A program made the translations under genes and the position numbers. The notes under the pieces are model-generated. The model worked only from the letters and a program-made list of their open reading frames with translations. It was not told the origin of the DNA and did no database searches. A DNA stretch of 41,312 bases, from assembly GCA_022616055.1 (NCBI GenBank), contig JAKEFM010000110.1, positions 1 to 41,312 of the forward strand, in the 5' to 3' direction. The stretch comes from Planctomycetota bacterium. Lineage in GTDB: Bacteria > Planctomycetota > UBA1135 > JAKEFM01. Of the stretch, positions 15,488 to 24,428 are shown in pieces; the stretch's first letter is position 1, and each line of letters begins with the position of its first letter.

Positions 15488-18117
15488 GCGATCCGCGCCA
15501 CGAGCGGGCCTGCGAGATCTTCAACGACGTCTGCGATCTACCCCCGCCGGAGCGGGAAGAGGCCCTCGATCGGGCCTGCGGCGGGGACCGGGAGCTGCGC
15601 TCGGCGGTGCGGGCCCTTCTTTCCGGGGACCTCCACGGTTCCTCCGTCCTCCCCTCGTCCGCCGCTGCGCCCCTGCGGGACGCGGCGGAGCCCGCGGTCC
15701 CGGCATGGATCGGCCGCTACCGGTGCCTGCGGAGGATCGGGGCCGGCGGAATGGGGGTCGTCTACGAGGCGGAACAGGAGAGCCCCCGCCGGCGCGTCGC
15801 GGTCAAGGTGCTCGCCTCGGGCTTCGCCGGCGAGGAAGTCCGGCGCCGATTCGAGCACGAGGCGCAGGTCCTCGGCCGGCTCAACCACCCCGGGATCGCG
15901 GCGGTCTACGAGGCGGGCACCTTCGACGCGGGGGCGGGACCGCAGCCCTTCCTCGCGATGGAGCTGGTCGAGGGCCGACCGCTGCTGCGCCACGCGGAGG
16001 AGGCGGGGCTCGACCGTCGCGCGCGCGTCGAGCTCCTCGTCCGAATCTGCGAGGCCGTCGAGCACGCCCACGGGAAGGGAGTCGTCCACCGCGACCTCAA
16101 GCCCGGGAACATCCTCGTCGAGGCGGGAGGCCAGCCGAAGATCCTCGATTTCGGCGTCGCCCGGGCGAGCGGAGCCGACTTGCGGATCTCGACGCTCGAG
16201 ACGAGGACGGGAGACCTCCTCGGCACGCTCCCCTACATGAGCCCCGAGCAGGTGGGAGGGGACCCCTCCCGCCTCGACGCGCGATCGGACGTCTACGCGC
16301 TCGGGGTGATCGCCTTCGAGATCCTCGCCGGCCGGCTCCCCTACGACGTGGCGCGCTGGACGGTCGCCGAGGCGTCCCGCGCCATCCTCGAGGAGGAGCC
16401 GACCCGGCTCTCCTCCGTCGACCGATCCCTCGCCGGCGACCTCGACACGGTCGTCGCCAAGGCGCTCGAGAAGGAGAGGGAGCGCCGGTACGCCTCGGCG
16501 GAGGACCTCGCCTCCGACCTTCGCCGGTACCTCCGGGACGAGCCCGTGCGGGCGCGGCCTCCGTCGCTCGCCTACCAGTTCGCGAAGTTCGCGCGGCGCA
16601 ACCGCCGGCTCGTCGCCGCCCTCGCCGCCATCGTCGTCACCTCCGTGGCCGGGGCGATCGCCAGCCTCGCCCTCCACTTCCAGTCGAAGGCGAACTGGCA
16701 TCGCGCCGAGAAGGCCGAGGGGGAGTGGCGCGAGGCCGCGCGGCGCGCGGAGCGCAAGGCCCTCTTCGCCGAGCGGGTGACCCAGTTCGTCTCCGACCTC
16801 TTCCAGGTGTCCGATCCGAGCGGGCAGCGCGGGGCCGAGGTCAAGGCGATCGAGCTCCTCGAGCGCGGGCGAGGGGCGCTCCTCTCGGGCCTCGAGGAGG
16901 AGCCGGAACTGCGCGCGGCGCTCCTGCGGACGGTGGGGCGCGTCGAGCACAACCTCGGGAAGTTCGAGGCGGCGAAGGGCGACCTCGAGAGGGCGGCCGC
17001 GCTGCTCCGGGAGACGCCCGGGATCGATCCGCTCGAGCTGGCGACGTGCCTCTTTGGCATCGGGGAGGCCGAGCACTACCTCAGGCGCACGGCCGAGGCC
17101 CGTCCCTTCTACGAGGAGGCGCTGGCGCTCCGGCGCCGTCACCTACCCCCCGACGACCCGGAGACCGCCCGGAGCCTCGACATCCTCGCCCGGCTCCACC
17201 GGGACGAGGGAGATCTGGCGAGGGCGCGCGCCCTCGCGCTCGAGGCGAGGGACATGCGGGAGCGCAACGCCTCCACGAGCCGGCTCGACCGGAGCGAGAG
17301 CCTGCAGACCCTCGCGAGCCTCGCCTACTTTGAGGGGCGGATCGAGGAAGCCGAGAACCTCTTCACCCGTTGCCAGGCGATGCGCGAGGAGGGAGGGGCC
17401 GCGCTGGCCTTCCGCGTCCCGGAGATCCTCCACTCGCGCGCGCGCGTGGCCTCGGCACGGGACGACCGGTCGGGCGCGGAGAACCTGCTCCTCGAGAGCT
17501 GCCGGCGCGCGGAGGCCGTGTTCGGACCGCGCCACCCCTTCCTCGCCTACGGCTTCGTGACCCTGGCCGACCTCTACGTGGATCAGCGGCGGTACGGGGA
17601 GGCGGAGCCCCGTCTCGAGGACGCCGCGGCGGTGCTCGGTCCGGAGAGCCCGATCCGGGCGAACGTGCTCCTCTCGCGCGCGACGCTCTACAGCCAAACC
17701 GGCCGCGCGGCGGACGCCGAGTCGGCCTACGAGGGAGCCGCGGCCGCCTTCGACGGCGCCCGCGACGACCTGGCCGCCGCCGTCGCGCGCTCGAGCCTCG
17801 CGGTCCACCGGATGAACGGGGGGAGATTCGCCGAGGCGGAAGCGCCCCTGCGCGCGGCCGCCGCGGTCTTCGCCGCCCGGTATCCGACGTATCCCGAGCG
17901 CCCGCGCGTGGTCGCGAACCTCGCCCTGTGCCTCCTCGAGATCGGGCGCTTCGAGGAGGCGGAGCGCCTGGGGCTGGAGGCCGTCGAGGTCGCGCGCGTC
18001 GTCTACGGGGCCGAGAGCCCGCTCGCGGCGAGGACCGTGGAGCGGTTCACTCGCCTGTACACCCGCGTGGGGGGAGAGGAGCGCGCCGCGAGCTGGAGGA
18101 GCCGGCTCCCCCGCTAG
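15484..18117 (+). CDS. Receptor-like Ser/Thr protein kinase with C-terminal TPR repeats
   Basis: Membrane kinase of 877 residues. An N-terminal ~65-residue segment (ERACEIFNDVCDLPPPEREE) typical of these sigma-coupled kinases precedes the kinase domain: glycine loop GAGGMGVVYEA near 86-96, VAVKVL, catalytic HRDLKPGNILV near 202, DFGVAR near 222, SPEQ near 253, so the kinase appears active. A single membrane helix (LVAALAAIVVTSVAGAIASLAL, ~375-397, described here in part) separates it from a ~470-residue region of TPR-like helices (paired AEAEALYxxAL-type units such as AEARPFYEEALALRRRHL). The kinase is inside and the TPR part outside by usual topology. It is translationally coupled to the ECF sigma gene, and probably controls that sigma by phosphorylation. 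Its stop is four bases from the convergent phosphatase-like gene. Confidence 0.94.
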   Translation: MSDPRHERACEIFNDVCDLPPPEREEALDRACGGDRELRSAVRALLSGDLHGSSVLPSSAAAPLRDAAEPAVPAWIGRYRCLRRIGAGGMGVVYEAEQESPRRRVAVKVLASGFAGEEVRRRFEHEAQVLGRLNHPGIAAVYEAGTFDAGAGPQPFLAMELVEGRPLLRHAEEAGLDRRARVELLVRICEAVEHAHGKGVVHRDLKPGNILVEAGGQPKILDFGVARASGADLRISTLETRTGDLLGTLPYMSPEQVGGDPSRLDARSDVYALGVIAFEILAGRLPYDVARWTVAEASRAILEEEPTRLSSVDRSLAGDLDTVVAKALEKERERRYASAEDLASDLRRYLRDEPVRARPPSLAYQFAKFARRNRRLVAALAAIVVTSVAGAIASLALHFQSKANWHRAEKAEGEWREAARRAERKALFAERVTQFVSDLFQVSDPSGQRGAEVKAIELLERGRGALLSGLEEEPELRAALLRTVGRVEHNLGKFEAAKGDLERAAALLRETPGIDPLELATCLFGIGEAEHYLRRTAEARPFYEEALALRRRHLPPDDPETARSLDILARLHRDEGDLARARALALEARDMRERNASTSRLDRSESLQTLASLAYFEGRIEEAENLFTRCQAMREEGGAALAFRVPEILHSRARVASARDDRSGAENLLLESCRRAEAVFGPRHPFLAYGFVTLADLYVDQRRYGEAEPRLEDAAAVLGPESPIRANVLLSRATLYSQTGRAADAESAYEGAAAAFDGARDDLAAAVARSSLAVHRMNGGRFAEAEAPLRAAAAVFAARYPTYPERPRVVANLALCLLEIGRFEEAERLGLEAVEVARVVYGAESPLAARTVERFTRLYTRVGGEERAASWRSRLPR

Positions 18118-18121
18118 GGGG

Positions 18122-20014
18122 CTACAGGTATCCGAGCGCGCGGAGGATCGAGACCATCTCGTCGTCGAAGGCCTCGCGGCCCGCGCCGCGGGGCGGGCGG
18201 CCGAAGGTGGGAACGCGCGGCGGATCGACGAGCGTCCCCGGCTCGAACGCTTCCGCGAGCGGTCGCCCCGGCATCTCGGCGCTCGCCGGGAGGCCGAGGA
18301 GACCGAGGAGCGTCGGGGCGAGGTCGAGGGGATTCGCCTGCCCCTTGCTCCCCGAGAGAACGCCCGGGCCGGAGACCCAGAGCAGCGCCCGGTCGCCGTT
18401 GTAGCGCGCCTCGGAGCCGGGGCGCGCGGCGGAACCGGGGAAGGCGACGAAGAACGCGGTCGCCGAGGGGAGCGCGTCGAGGATCCTGCCGATCCTCGAG
18501 TCGAGCGCAGCGTAGGCCGCGGTCAGACGGCGGGCCGTGTCGAGGTCGGCGCCCGGGCCCGGCTGCGCGGCGAGCGCCGCGTGGAGGAGCGTGTCGAGAC
18601 CCCAGAGACCCGCGGCCGCCAGGCGCGGCGAGAAGCGCGGGGCGAAGGCGAGGAGCGCCCGCTCGACCGAGGCGTCGAGCGACTCCGCGCGCTGCGCCGG
18701 GTCGGCGCCCGCGGGGGGGAACTCGGCGAGGGTGGAGAACTCTGCGAAGACCTCGGGGGGGTGCGCCTCCCCCTCGACGGCCAGCGGCCGCCTCCCGCGC
18801 CCGGCCGCCGAGGCGTTGAACCTCGCCTTCCAGTAGGCGCGCTCGGAGAGGGCGAAGCCGGGCCGGTCGAGGACGGGATGGGAAAGCCAGTAGTTCACGA
18901 GGCCGATCGGGAGGCCCTTCGCCGAGACGACGTCGAAGAGGCTGCGCGAGCGGAGGAGGGAGGCGGTGATCGGCGCTTCCCGCGCGAGGCGCAGCGTCGG
19001 GAAGACGACGTTGAGCACCTCGTGGAACCCGACCGCCGCCCGATCGACGAGGAGGGTCCCGGCGAATCCGCGCGGGCGGAACGTCGCGGTCGATGCGACG
19101 CCGTGAGCCTCCACGGGGAGCCCGGTCGCCACCGTCGTCCAGAAGACCGCCGGCACCCGGTAGGCCGAGGCGTCGAGGTCGAAGCGCGCGGAGCGGTCGC
19201 GCAGGGAGGCAAGTCGGGGGAGGACGCCCTCGGACGCGAGCCGCTCGAGGAGGGAGGCGTCGAGGCCGTCGACCGCGAGGAGGAGGGCGCTCGCCTTCGT
19301 CTCCCGGACGGCGAAGTCGGGGAGGTCCGCGCTAGCCGGCGTCCGGCCCCCTCCGATCCGGAGGCCGAGGGAGATCGCGAGGCTCCCGGCGAGGAGGGCC
19401 GCCGCGAGCCCGAACCGGCCCCGCGCCCGCTCCGAGCGCGTGAGCGGAGGCGCGCGGCCGACGAGAGCGAGGACGAGGAGCGTCGCGGGCCGGAGCGCGG
19501 CTGCCGCGAGGACCCCCGCGACGACCGAGGCGAAGCCGGCGAGGAGGTCGGCGAGGAGGCCCGGCTCGGGGAGTCGCGAGCGGAGCCGGCTCCAGGCGAG
19601 GGCGAGGTAGAGGGCGAGCCCGATCCCGCCGAGGGCCGCCGCCTTCGTCGCGGCGAGGTCGATGCGCGTCGGGGTCCGGCGGAGGAGGGCGAAGAGGCCG
19701 GAGGCGAGCGCGCCGAGGAGGAGTCCCGCGGCGGCGCCGGCGAGGAGGCCGAGCGGGAGGAGGTAGAGGAGGAGGAGCGTCGCGTCGGCGGGCGCGAGGA
19801 GGAGGAAGCGGTCGAGCATCAGGTAGCCGAGGAAGAGGAGGAAGGCGAGGAGGCCGCCGAGAAGCGCTCCCACTCGAGCCCCGACGCCGAGGCAGGTCGC
19901 AAGGAGGGAGCGGGAGCCCGCACCGGCGACGAAGCGGCCGAGGGGGCCGCCGAGGTAGCCGAGCCCCCGCAGCTGGCCGCGGATTTCCTCGGGGGATAGC
20001 GGAGGGGCGGTCAC
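18122..20014 (-). CDS. Polytopic membrane protein with a degenerate alkaline-phosphatase-superfamily domain
   Basis: A 630-residue protein with about six hydrophobic helices in residues 1-225 (VGALLGGLLAFLLFLGYL, LLLLYLLPLGLLAGAAAG and others) and a type I phosphodiesterase-like domain from ~240. The first Asp is present (LLLAVDGLDAS near 248) and a Thr in WTTVATG near 292 could be the nucleophile, followed by LPVEAHGV. However, the DHG motif that supplies metal ligands is absent (FFVAFPGSAARPG in its place) and the GDH motif reads GDR (YNGDRALLWVSGPGV). It may be a pseudoenzyme or bind a single metal. Start GTG 20014 overlaps the stop of the prenyl synthase gene (GTGA). Ends with ILRALGYL, seen in related secreted phosphatases. 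Confidence 0.8.
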   Translation of the reverse strand: MTAPPLSPEEIRGQLRGLGYLGGPLGRFVAGAGSRSLLATCLGVGARVGALLGGLLAFLLFLGYLMLDRFLLLAPADATLLLLYLLPLGLLAGAAAGLLLGALASGLFALLRRTPTRIDLAATKAAALGGIGLALYLALAWSRLRSRLPEPGLLADLLAGFASVVAGVLAAAALRPATLLVLALVGRAPPLTRSERARGRFGLAAALLAGSLAISLGLRIGGGRTPASADLPDFAVRETKASALLLAVDGLDASLLERLASEGVLPRLASLRDRSARFDLDASAYRVPAVFWTTVATGLPVEAHGVASTATFRPRGFAGTLLVDRAAVGFHEVLNVVFPTLRLAREAPITASLLRSRSLFDVVSAKGLPIGLVNYWLSHPVLDRPGFALSERAYWKARFNASAAGRGRRPLAVEGEAHPPEVFAEFSTLAEFPPAGADPAQRAESLDASVERALLAFAPRFSPRLAAAGLWGLDTLLHAALAAQPGPGADLDTARRLTAAYAALDSRIGRILDALPSATAFFVAFPGSAARPGSEARYNGDRALLWVSGPGVLSGSKGQANPLDLAPTLLGLLGLPASAEMPGRPLAEAFEPGTLVDPPRVPTFGRPPRGAGREAFDDEMVSILRALGYL

Positions 20015-20901
20015 GACTTCCTGCGCCCGACGAAATCGGCGATCGCCAGGAACACCTCGGCTCGTTCTCCGAACGGCGCGAGCGCGGCGCGCGCAGACTC
20101 GAGCAGCTCGCCCGCGAGGCGGCGGGCCTCCTCGACGCCGCAGAGGTCGACGAAGGTCGTCTTCCCCCGGTCGGCGTTCGTGTCCTTCCCGAGGGTCTCG
20201 CGATTCCCCTCCCGGTCGAGGAGGTCGTCCGTCACCTGGAAGGCGAGGCCGAGGTTCTTCGCGTACCCCTCGAGGGCGGCGGTCTCGGAGGATCGCGCGC
20301 GGAGGAGTCGCGCCGCCGAGCGCAGGGAGAAGACGAAGAGCGCGCCGGTCTTGCGGCTGTGGACGAACTCGACGGTCCGGAGGTCGGCCCCGGGCTTCAT
20401 CGCGCGGAGGTCGGCGTGCTGGCCGCCGACCATCCCGGGGAGGCCGACGGTGTCGGCTGCCTCGGCCACGATGTCGCGCGCCTCCTCCCCCGGGAGACCC
20501 GCCTCCTCGGCGGCTCGGGCCACCTCGCGGAAGCCGAGAGAGAGGAGCCCGATCGCCGCGAGGATCGCAGTCGCCTCGTCGAAGGCCCGGTGGAGCGTCG
20601 GCCGCCCGCGCCGGACCGTCCCGTCGTCCATCGAGGGGAGGTCGTCGAGGACGAGGGAGGAGGTGTGGAGGAACTCGACCGCCGTCGCGAGGCCGCGGAC
20701 CTTCGCCTCCTTCTTCTTGAGGAGGTCGGCGACGGCGAGGACGAGGGTGGGTCGAAGGCGCTTCCCTCCTGCCTCGACCGCGAAGCGCATCGCGCGCGCG
20801 ACCGGCTCGGCGAGGGGGGCGGGAGGGGAAGCCTCCAGGCACTCCCGGATCGCCTCCTCCACGCGGGCGCGCCGCTGCGCGAGGTAGGCGTCGAGGTCCA
20901 A
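20011..20901 (-). CDS. Short-chain polyprenyl diphosphate synthase (farnesyl/geranylgeranyl type)
   Basis: Cytosolic enzyme condensing isopentenyl diphosphate with an allylic diphosphate. The 296 residues include GGKRLRP, the first aspartate-rich motif DDLPSMDD near 82-89 with its two-residue insertion, GGQHADL, the KTGALF motif and the second motif DDLLD near 223-227, with GKTTF following; this pattern is that of bacterial IspA-type synthases. Product chain length cannot be settled without modelling the position before the first motif (residues SSLVL). The start is TTG 20901, four bases after the upstream phosphatase stop, and no ATG is available. Placement between two alkaline-phosphatase-superfamily genes suggests a link to isoprenoid lipid carriers or prenylated compounds; that is inference. 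Confidence 0.9.
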   Translation of the reverse strand: MDLDAYLAQRRARVEEAIRECLEASPPAPLAEPVARAMRFAVEAGGKRLRPTLVLAVADLLKKKEAKVRGLATAVEFLHTSSLVLDDLPSMDDGTVRRGRPTLHRAFDEATAILAAIGLLSLGFREVARAAEEAGLPGEEARDIVAEAADTVGLPGMVGGQHADLRAMKPGADLRTVEFVHSRKTGALFVFSLRSAARLLRARSSETAALEGYAKNLGLAFQVTDDLLDREGNRETLGKDTNADRGKTTFVDLCGVEEARRLAGELLESARAALAPFGERAEVFLAIADFVGRRKS

Positions 20902-20905
20902 GGAG

Positions 20906-23263
20906 TCAGCGAAGGGGGAGCGGCGCCCGGTCCATCTCGGCCGGGACCGGCACCCCGAGCAGCGCGAGCGCGGTCGGCGCGATGTGGAGGACGTCGGGCC
21001 CCGCCTCGGGGAGAGCGAATCGGCGGTTCGAGAAGAAGATCCCGGGGACGACGGAGGGGTCGAGCGAGCAGTGGTCGCCGCTCCAGGGCTGGTCGTTCGG
21101 GAGGATCACGCGCCCGAAGGCGGGCTTCCCGTCGACCTCCTTCGGCGGGTCGATCCCGCCGAGGGTGCTCTGCCAGGAGACGCGGTACCCCTCCTCGAAG
21201 CCGAGGATCAGGTCCGCCGAGCCCTCGACGTGGGCGCCCGTGTAGATCTCCTCCTTCGCGTAGCAGCGGCGGACGACGCGCTCGCCGGTCTCGGGATCGC
21301 GGTACTCCTCGAGGGCCCGCGCGATCTCGGCGGCGACCCGGGAGGCCTCCCCCGGCTCGACGACCCCGTTCGACTCGCGGCCCTTCACGTTGAGGTAGAT
21401 CTTCCCGAGCCCGAGCGAGTAGGCCTTCGTCCGCGACCAGTCGACGTAGCCGAAGATCCCGCCCGAGTCGTAGAGGTCTCCGACCCGGACGACGGTCCCC
21501 GAGCCCCCGGTCTCCCGGATCGCGAGGTAGCCCTTCTCGTGCAGCCAGTTGTTGAGGTTCACCCCCTTGCGGAAGGAGGAGAAGCCGTGGTCGGAGGCGA
21601 CGAGGAGGGCCGTATGGTCCCCGCACGCCGCGAGCGCCTTCCCGACGAGCCGGTCCATCTCGACGCAGGTCTCCAGGATCGCATCCGAGGCGGGGAACTC
21701 CCGCCCGAAGGCCCGCAGCCGGACCGCTGCCTTCCCCGGATCGTGCATAGGGTTCTTCGGGTCGATGTGCCGGAAGAGCATGTGCTGGACCCGGTCGGGC
21801 TCGGAGAAGACGACGTAGAGGCAGCGCCAGTCGCGACGGGACAGCTCCCGGTCGAGCATCCGCTCGCGCTCCCCGAGGACGAACTCGATGTCCTCCATGA
21901 AGGTCTGGTCGTCGATCATCGAGTCCTTGACCGCGCTCGTCGCGCAGGCCCAGCCGAGCGTCTCGAAGTCGCCGACGGAGGCGGCGAGCTCCGCGGCGTA
22001 CCCGTGCGGCGTCGAGATCGAGATCTGGGGAGGGAGGTCGCGCGGGTCGAAGTTGATCGGCTCGACGTAGATCCTCCCGCGCTCCGCTCCCCACTCGAGG
22101 GGCTTCGCGCGGACGAGGGTGGAGAGCTTGAGGAGGGGGTTGAGGGGGAACTTCAACCGGTAGAAGGCGCTCCACTGCCCCGGCGCCAGGCGCTGCGAGA
22201 TCCCGCCGAAGGAGAGCTCGAGGGTGCCCGAGGCCCGGTCGGGGACGATCGAGACCGGGAGGCACACGCGGTCGCGCCGCGCGTGCGAGAGGTCCCGCGC
22301 GAGGCGCCCGATCTCGTCCTCCAGCGCGAAGCGGGATTCGGGATCCTTCAACGCCGCGGACTCCGCCCGCAGGCGCGCCAGCTCCTTCTCGAGCCGCTGC
22401 TCCAGCCAGAAGTTCCTCGGCCCCGGGAGGAGGGAGTCGGCCCGTCCCCCCCGCTCCGAGATCTTGAAGATCGAGCCCGCCGTCTCCGTCGAGATCCCCT
22501 CGGGGGCGGGCTCGAGCGACTCGAGCTCGTCGGTCGTGTAGATGAACCAGTCGCCGACCGTCGCGCGGACGTCGGGGACGCCGAGGCCGCAGAGGTACCT
22601 CCCTCCGGGCACCGGGTCGGGGGGGAAAGCCATCGGGACCTGGAGCCCCGCGAAGGGAACCCCCTTCGCCGCGGCGGCGGCCCAGAACCCCTTCGCCTTC
22701 GACGGGTTCGCCGCGGCCGGCAGCTCCTCGGGGATCCACTCGCAGACGCGGGAGACCGCGGCCGCCCCTCCCGCGCCGAGGAGGAGCCCGACCGCCAGGC
22801 CGAAGAGGACCTTCCCCCGGAGGAGACGGACGATCCCGAAGGAGAGGACGAGGAGGGCGACCCCCGCCCCCATCGAATAGGTGTCCGACTTCGCCGGATC
22901 GATCCAGGTGACGTCGGCCGTCTTCACCTTGATCGGATCGGCCAGGGCGAGGGCCGGCGTCGGCTTCTCGAGGGGCTTCCCCGAGTCGTCCACGTTCACG
23001 CGCTTGACGAAGTCGAAGAGGTTCGTCTTCCCCGGGTTCGCCCCCGCGTTGAGCGCCGCCCAGGAGACCGGCGACTGGGCCGGGTTCGTCGTGCCGAGGC
23101 GGGCGTAGGTCCCCTCCTTGCGGAGCCTCGCCAGGTTCGGGAGGCGCCCCTCGTCCATGTACCTCTCGACGAGCCCCGCGTCGGCCCCGTCGAAGCCGAG
23201 CACGATCACGCGCTCGACGGGTGCCGAGCCTCCGGAGAGGGCGAGGAGCAGGGGGAAGAGCAT
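20906..23263 (-). CDS. Membrane-anchored type I phosphodiesterase/nucleotide pyrophosphatase-like protein
   Basis: Alkaline-phosphatase-superfamily enzyme of 785 residues. An N-terminal signal (LLFPLLLALSGGSA-like) leads into the first Asp motif VIVLGFDGADAG (~20-30) and a nucleophile motif with Ser/Thr, TNPAQSPVSWAALNAG. Two membrane helices interrupt the domain around 130-170 (VALLVLSFGIVRLL, VLFGLAVGLLLGAGGA). The metal-ligand motifs are intact: ASDHGFSSF near 557 and SGDHCSLDP near 729. Thus it is a complete, probably active hydrolase facing the periplasm, acting on phosphodiesters or lipid-linked substrates. It heads a three-gene operon with the prenyl synthase and a degenerate relative. 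ATG 23263 is 56 bp from the divergent gene. Confidence 0.9.
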   Translation of the reverse strand: MLFPLLLALSGGSAPVERVIVLGFDGADAGLVERYMDEGRLPNLARLRKEGTYARLGTTNPAQSPVSWAALNAGANPGKTNLFDFVKRVNVDDSGKPLEKPTPALALADPIKVKTADVTWIDPAKSDTYSMGAGVALLVLSFGIVRLLRGKVLFGLAVGLLLGAGGAAAVSRVCEWIPEELPAAANPSKAKGFWAAAAAKGVPFAGLQVPMAFPPDPVPGGRYLCGLGVPDVRATVGDWFIYTTDELESLEPAPEGISTETAGSIFKISERGGRADSLLPGPRNFWLEQRLEKELARLRAESAALKDPESRFALEDEIGRLARDLSHARRDRVCLPVSIVPDRASGTLELSFGGISQRLAPGQWSAFYRLKFPLNPLLKLSTLVRAKPLEWGAERGRIYVEPINFDPRDLPPQISISTPHGYAAELAASVGDFETLGWACATSAVKDSMIDDQTFMEDIEFVLGERERMLDRELSRRDWRCLYVVFSEPDRVQHMLFRHIDPKNPMHDPGKAAVRLRAFGREFPASDAILETCVEMDRLVGKALAACGDHTALLVASDHGFSSFRKGVNLNNWLHEKGYLAIRETGGSGTVVRVGDLYDSGGIFGYVDWSRTKAYSLGLGKIYLNVKGRESNGVVEPGEASRVAAEIARALEEYRDPETGERVVRRCYAKEEIYTGAHVEGSADLILGFEEGYRVSWQSTLGGIDPPKEVDGKPAFGRVILPNDQPWSGDHCSLDPSVVPGIFFSNRRFALPEAGPDVLHIAPTALALLGVPVPAEMDRAPLPLR

Positions 23264-23306
23264 GGAGGGGCGCCTTCTCGGCGGAAACCCGCGTCGACCC
23301 GGCTGC

Positions 23307-23312
23307 TACATT
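23307..23312 (+). promoter_or_regulatory. Candidate -10 element for the regulatory-like repeat protein gene (leaderless)
   Basis: TACATT, seven bases before the GTG at 23320, inside the 56-bp divergent spacer. As with the sigma gene, a start at the usual distance would leave no leader. Confidence 0.35.
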
Positions 23313-23319
23313 GACGGCC

Positions 23320-24411
23320 GTGAGTGCGACCGACGCGACGCGGGAGAAGAACGGACAAACTACCCCCGTCCGCGAAAGAGAGTCAAACGTCCGAGGCGGG
23401 GCGCGGGCGGCCCTCCTCCTTGCGATCGCGGGGGCGGGCCTCCTCCTCGCGGCCGTCCTCTTCCTCGACGCCCCCGAGCAGGCCTCGCCTTCGGAGGGCA
23501 GCCATTCCTCCGAGCGAGCCCCCGCGCCGGCCTCGGCCTCCGAAGTTCCCCCGGCTCCCGTCCCTCCCCCGAGGGCCGAGACCGAGGAGTCGGGGGACGC
23601 TCCGACGCTCCCGCATGCTGGAGAAGGGCGTCTCCGGATCTTCCTCGTCGATCCCCCGGAGGGTCCCCGGACGGTCGACTGCTCGGTCGACATCGGCCCG
23701 ACCTCGCTCCTCCTCGCCCCGGGCACCGCCGTCGCGAGGACCTCGGTCGTCCCGCGCGGGTCGGACCGCTGCGTCTTCGAGGACCTTCCCGACGCGGCCT
23801 ACCTCGTCCGCGCCTCCGGACCGGGTCTGAGCGCGGTCTCGACTCCCGTCGCGATCGGCCCTGGAGGCCGCGACCTCGCGGTCCGGCTCGTCCTGCGCCG
23901 CGCGGTCTTCGTCGACGGGGTCGTCCTCGACGAGGAGGGGACGCCTCTCGAGGGGGTGGTCGTCCGCCTCGAGGAGGAGCGGCCGGGGAAGGCCCGGCTC
24001 GAGGGGAAGAGCGACGCCGCCGGCCGCTACCGGATCGAGGAGGTGACCTCGGGCATCTACCGGCTCTTCGTCGGGCCGCAGGAGGCGGCCTACCTCCCGC
24101 CGCTCCGCATCGCCCTCGAGGACGCTCCCCTCCGGCACGACGTCCGCCTCCCGATACTCGGCTCCGCCGAGATCGCGGTCGCCGACGGGGAGGGGAGGCC
24201 GCTCCCCGCGCAGGTCGACGGGTTCGGGCCGCCCGGCGGAACGTTTCACCTGCAGACGCCTCCCGAAGGAATCGTCCTCGCTCGAAACCTGCCGGCCGGG
24301 GACTACCGCATCTCCGTGCGCGCGGACGGCTACCTCCAGCGCTACGTCGAGGCGAAGGTCGCCGCGCGCGAGAAGGCCTCCGTCCGCGTGGTTCTCGAAG
24401 CGGCGCGCTAG
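23320..24411 (+). CDS. Membrane-anchored carboxypeptidase-regulatory-like (Ig-fold) protein
   Basis: A 363-residue exported protein anchored by a helix at about 29-49 (RAALLLAIAGAGLLLAAVLF). A Pro/Ala/Ser-rich linker follows (to ~100), then at least three beta-sandwich units of the CarboxypepD_reg type: VDGVVLDEEGTPLEGVVVRL, GKSDAAGRYRIEEVTSGIYR and NLPAGDYRISVRADGYLQRY. These domains usually bind or display rather than catalyse, and no enzyme domain is present. The start is GTG 23320 with a possible leaderless promoter; an upstream extension to 23221 overlaps the phosphatase gene and is unlikely. It resembles the much larger protein at 36929-40324 in design. Function unknown. Confidence 0.82.
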   Translation: MSATDATREKNGQTTPVRERESNVRGGARAALLLAIAGAGLLLAAVLFLDAPEQASPSEGSHSSERAPAPASASEVPPAPVPPPRAETEESGDAPTLPHAGEGRLRIFLVDPPEGPRTVDCSVDIGPTSLLLAPGTAVARTSVVPRGSDRCVFEDLPDAAYLVRASGPGLSAVSTPVAIGPGGRDLAVRLVLRRAVFVDGVVLDEEGTPLEGVVVRLEEERPGKARLEGKSDAAGRYRIEEVTSGIYRLFVGPQEAAYLPPLRIALEDAPLRHDVRLPILGSAEIAVADGEGRPLPAQVDGFGPPGGTFHLQTPPEGIVLARNLPAGDYRISVRADGYLQRYVEAKVAAREKASVRVVLEAAR

Positions 24412-24428
24412 GCGCGTCCCGCCCACCC

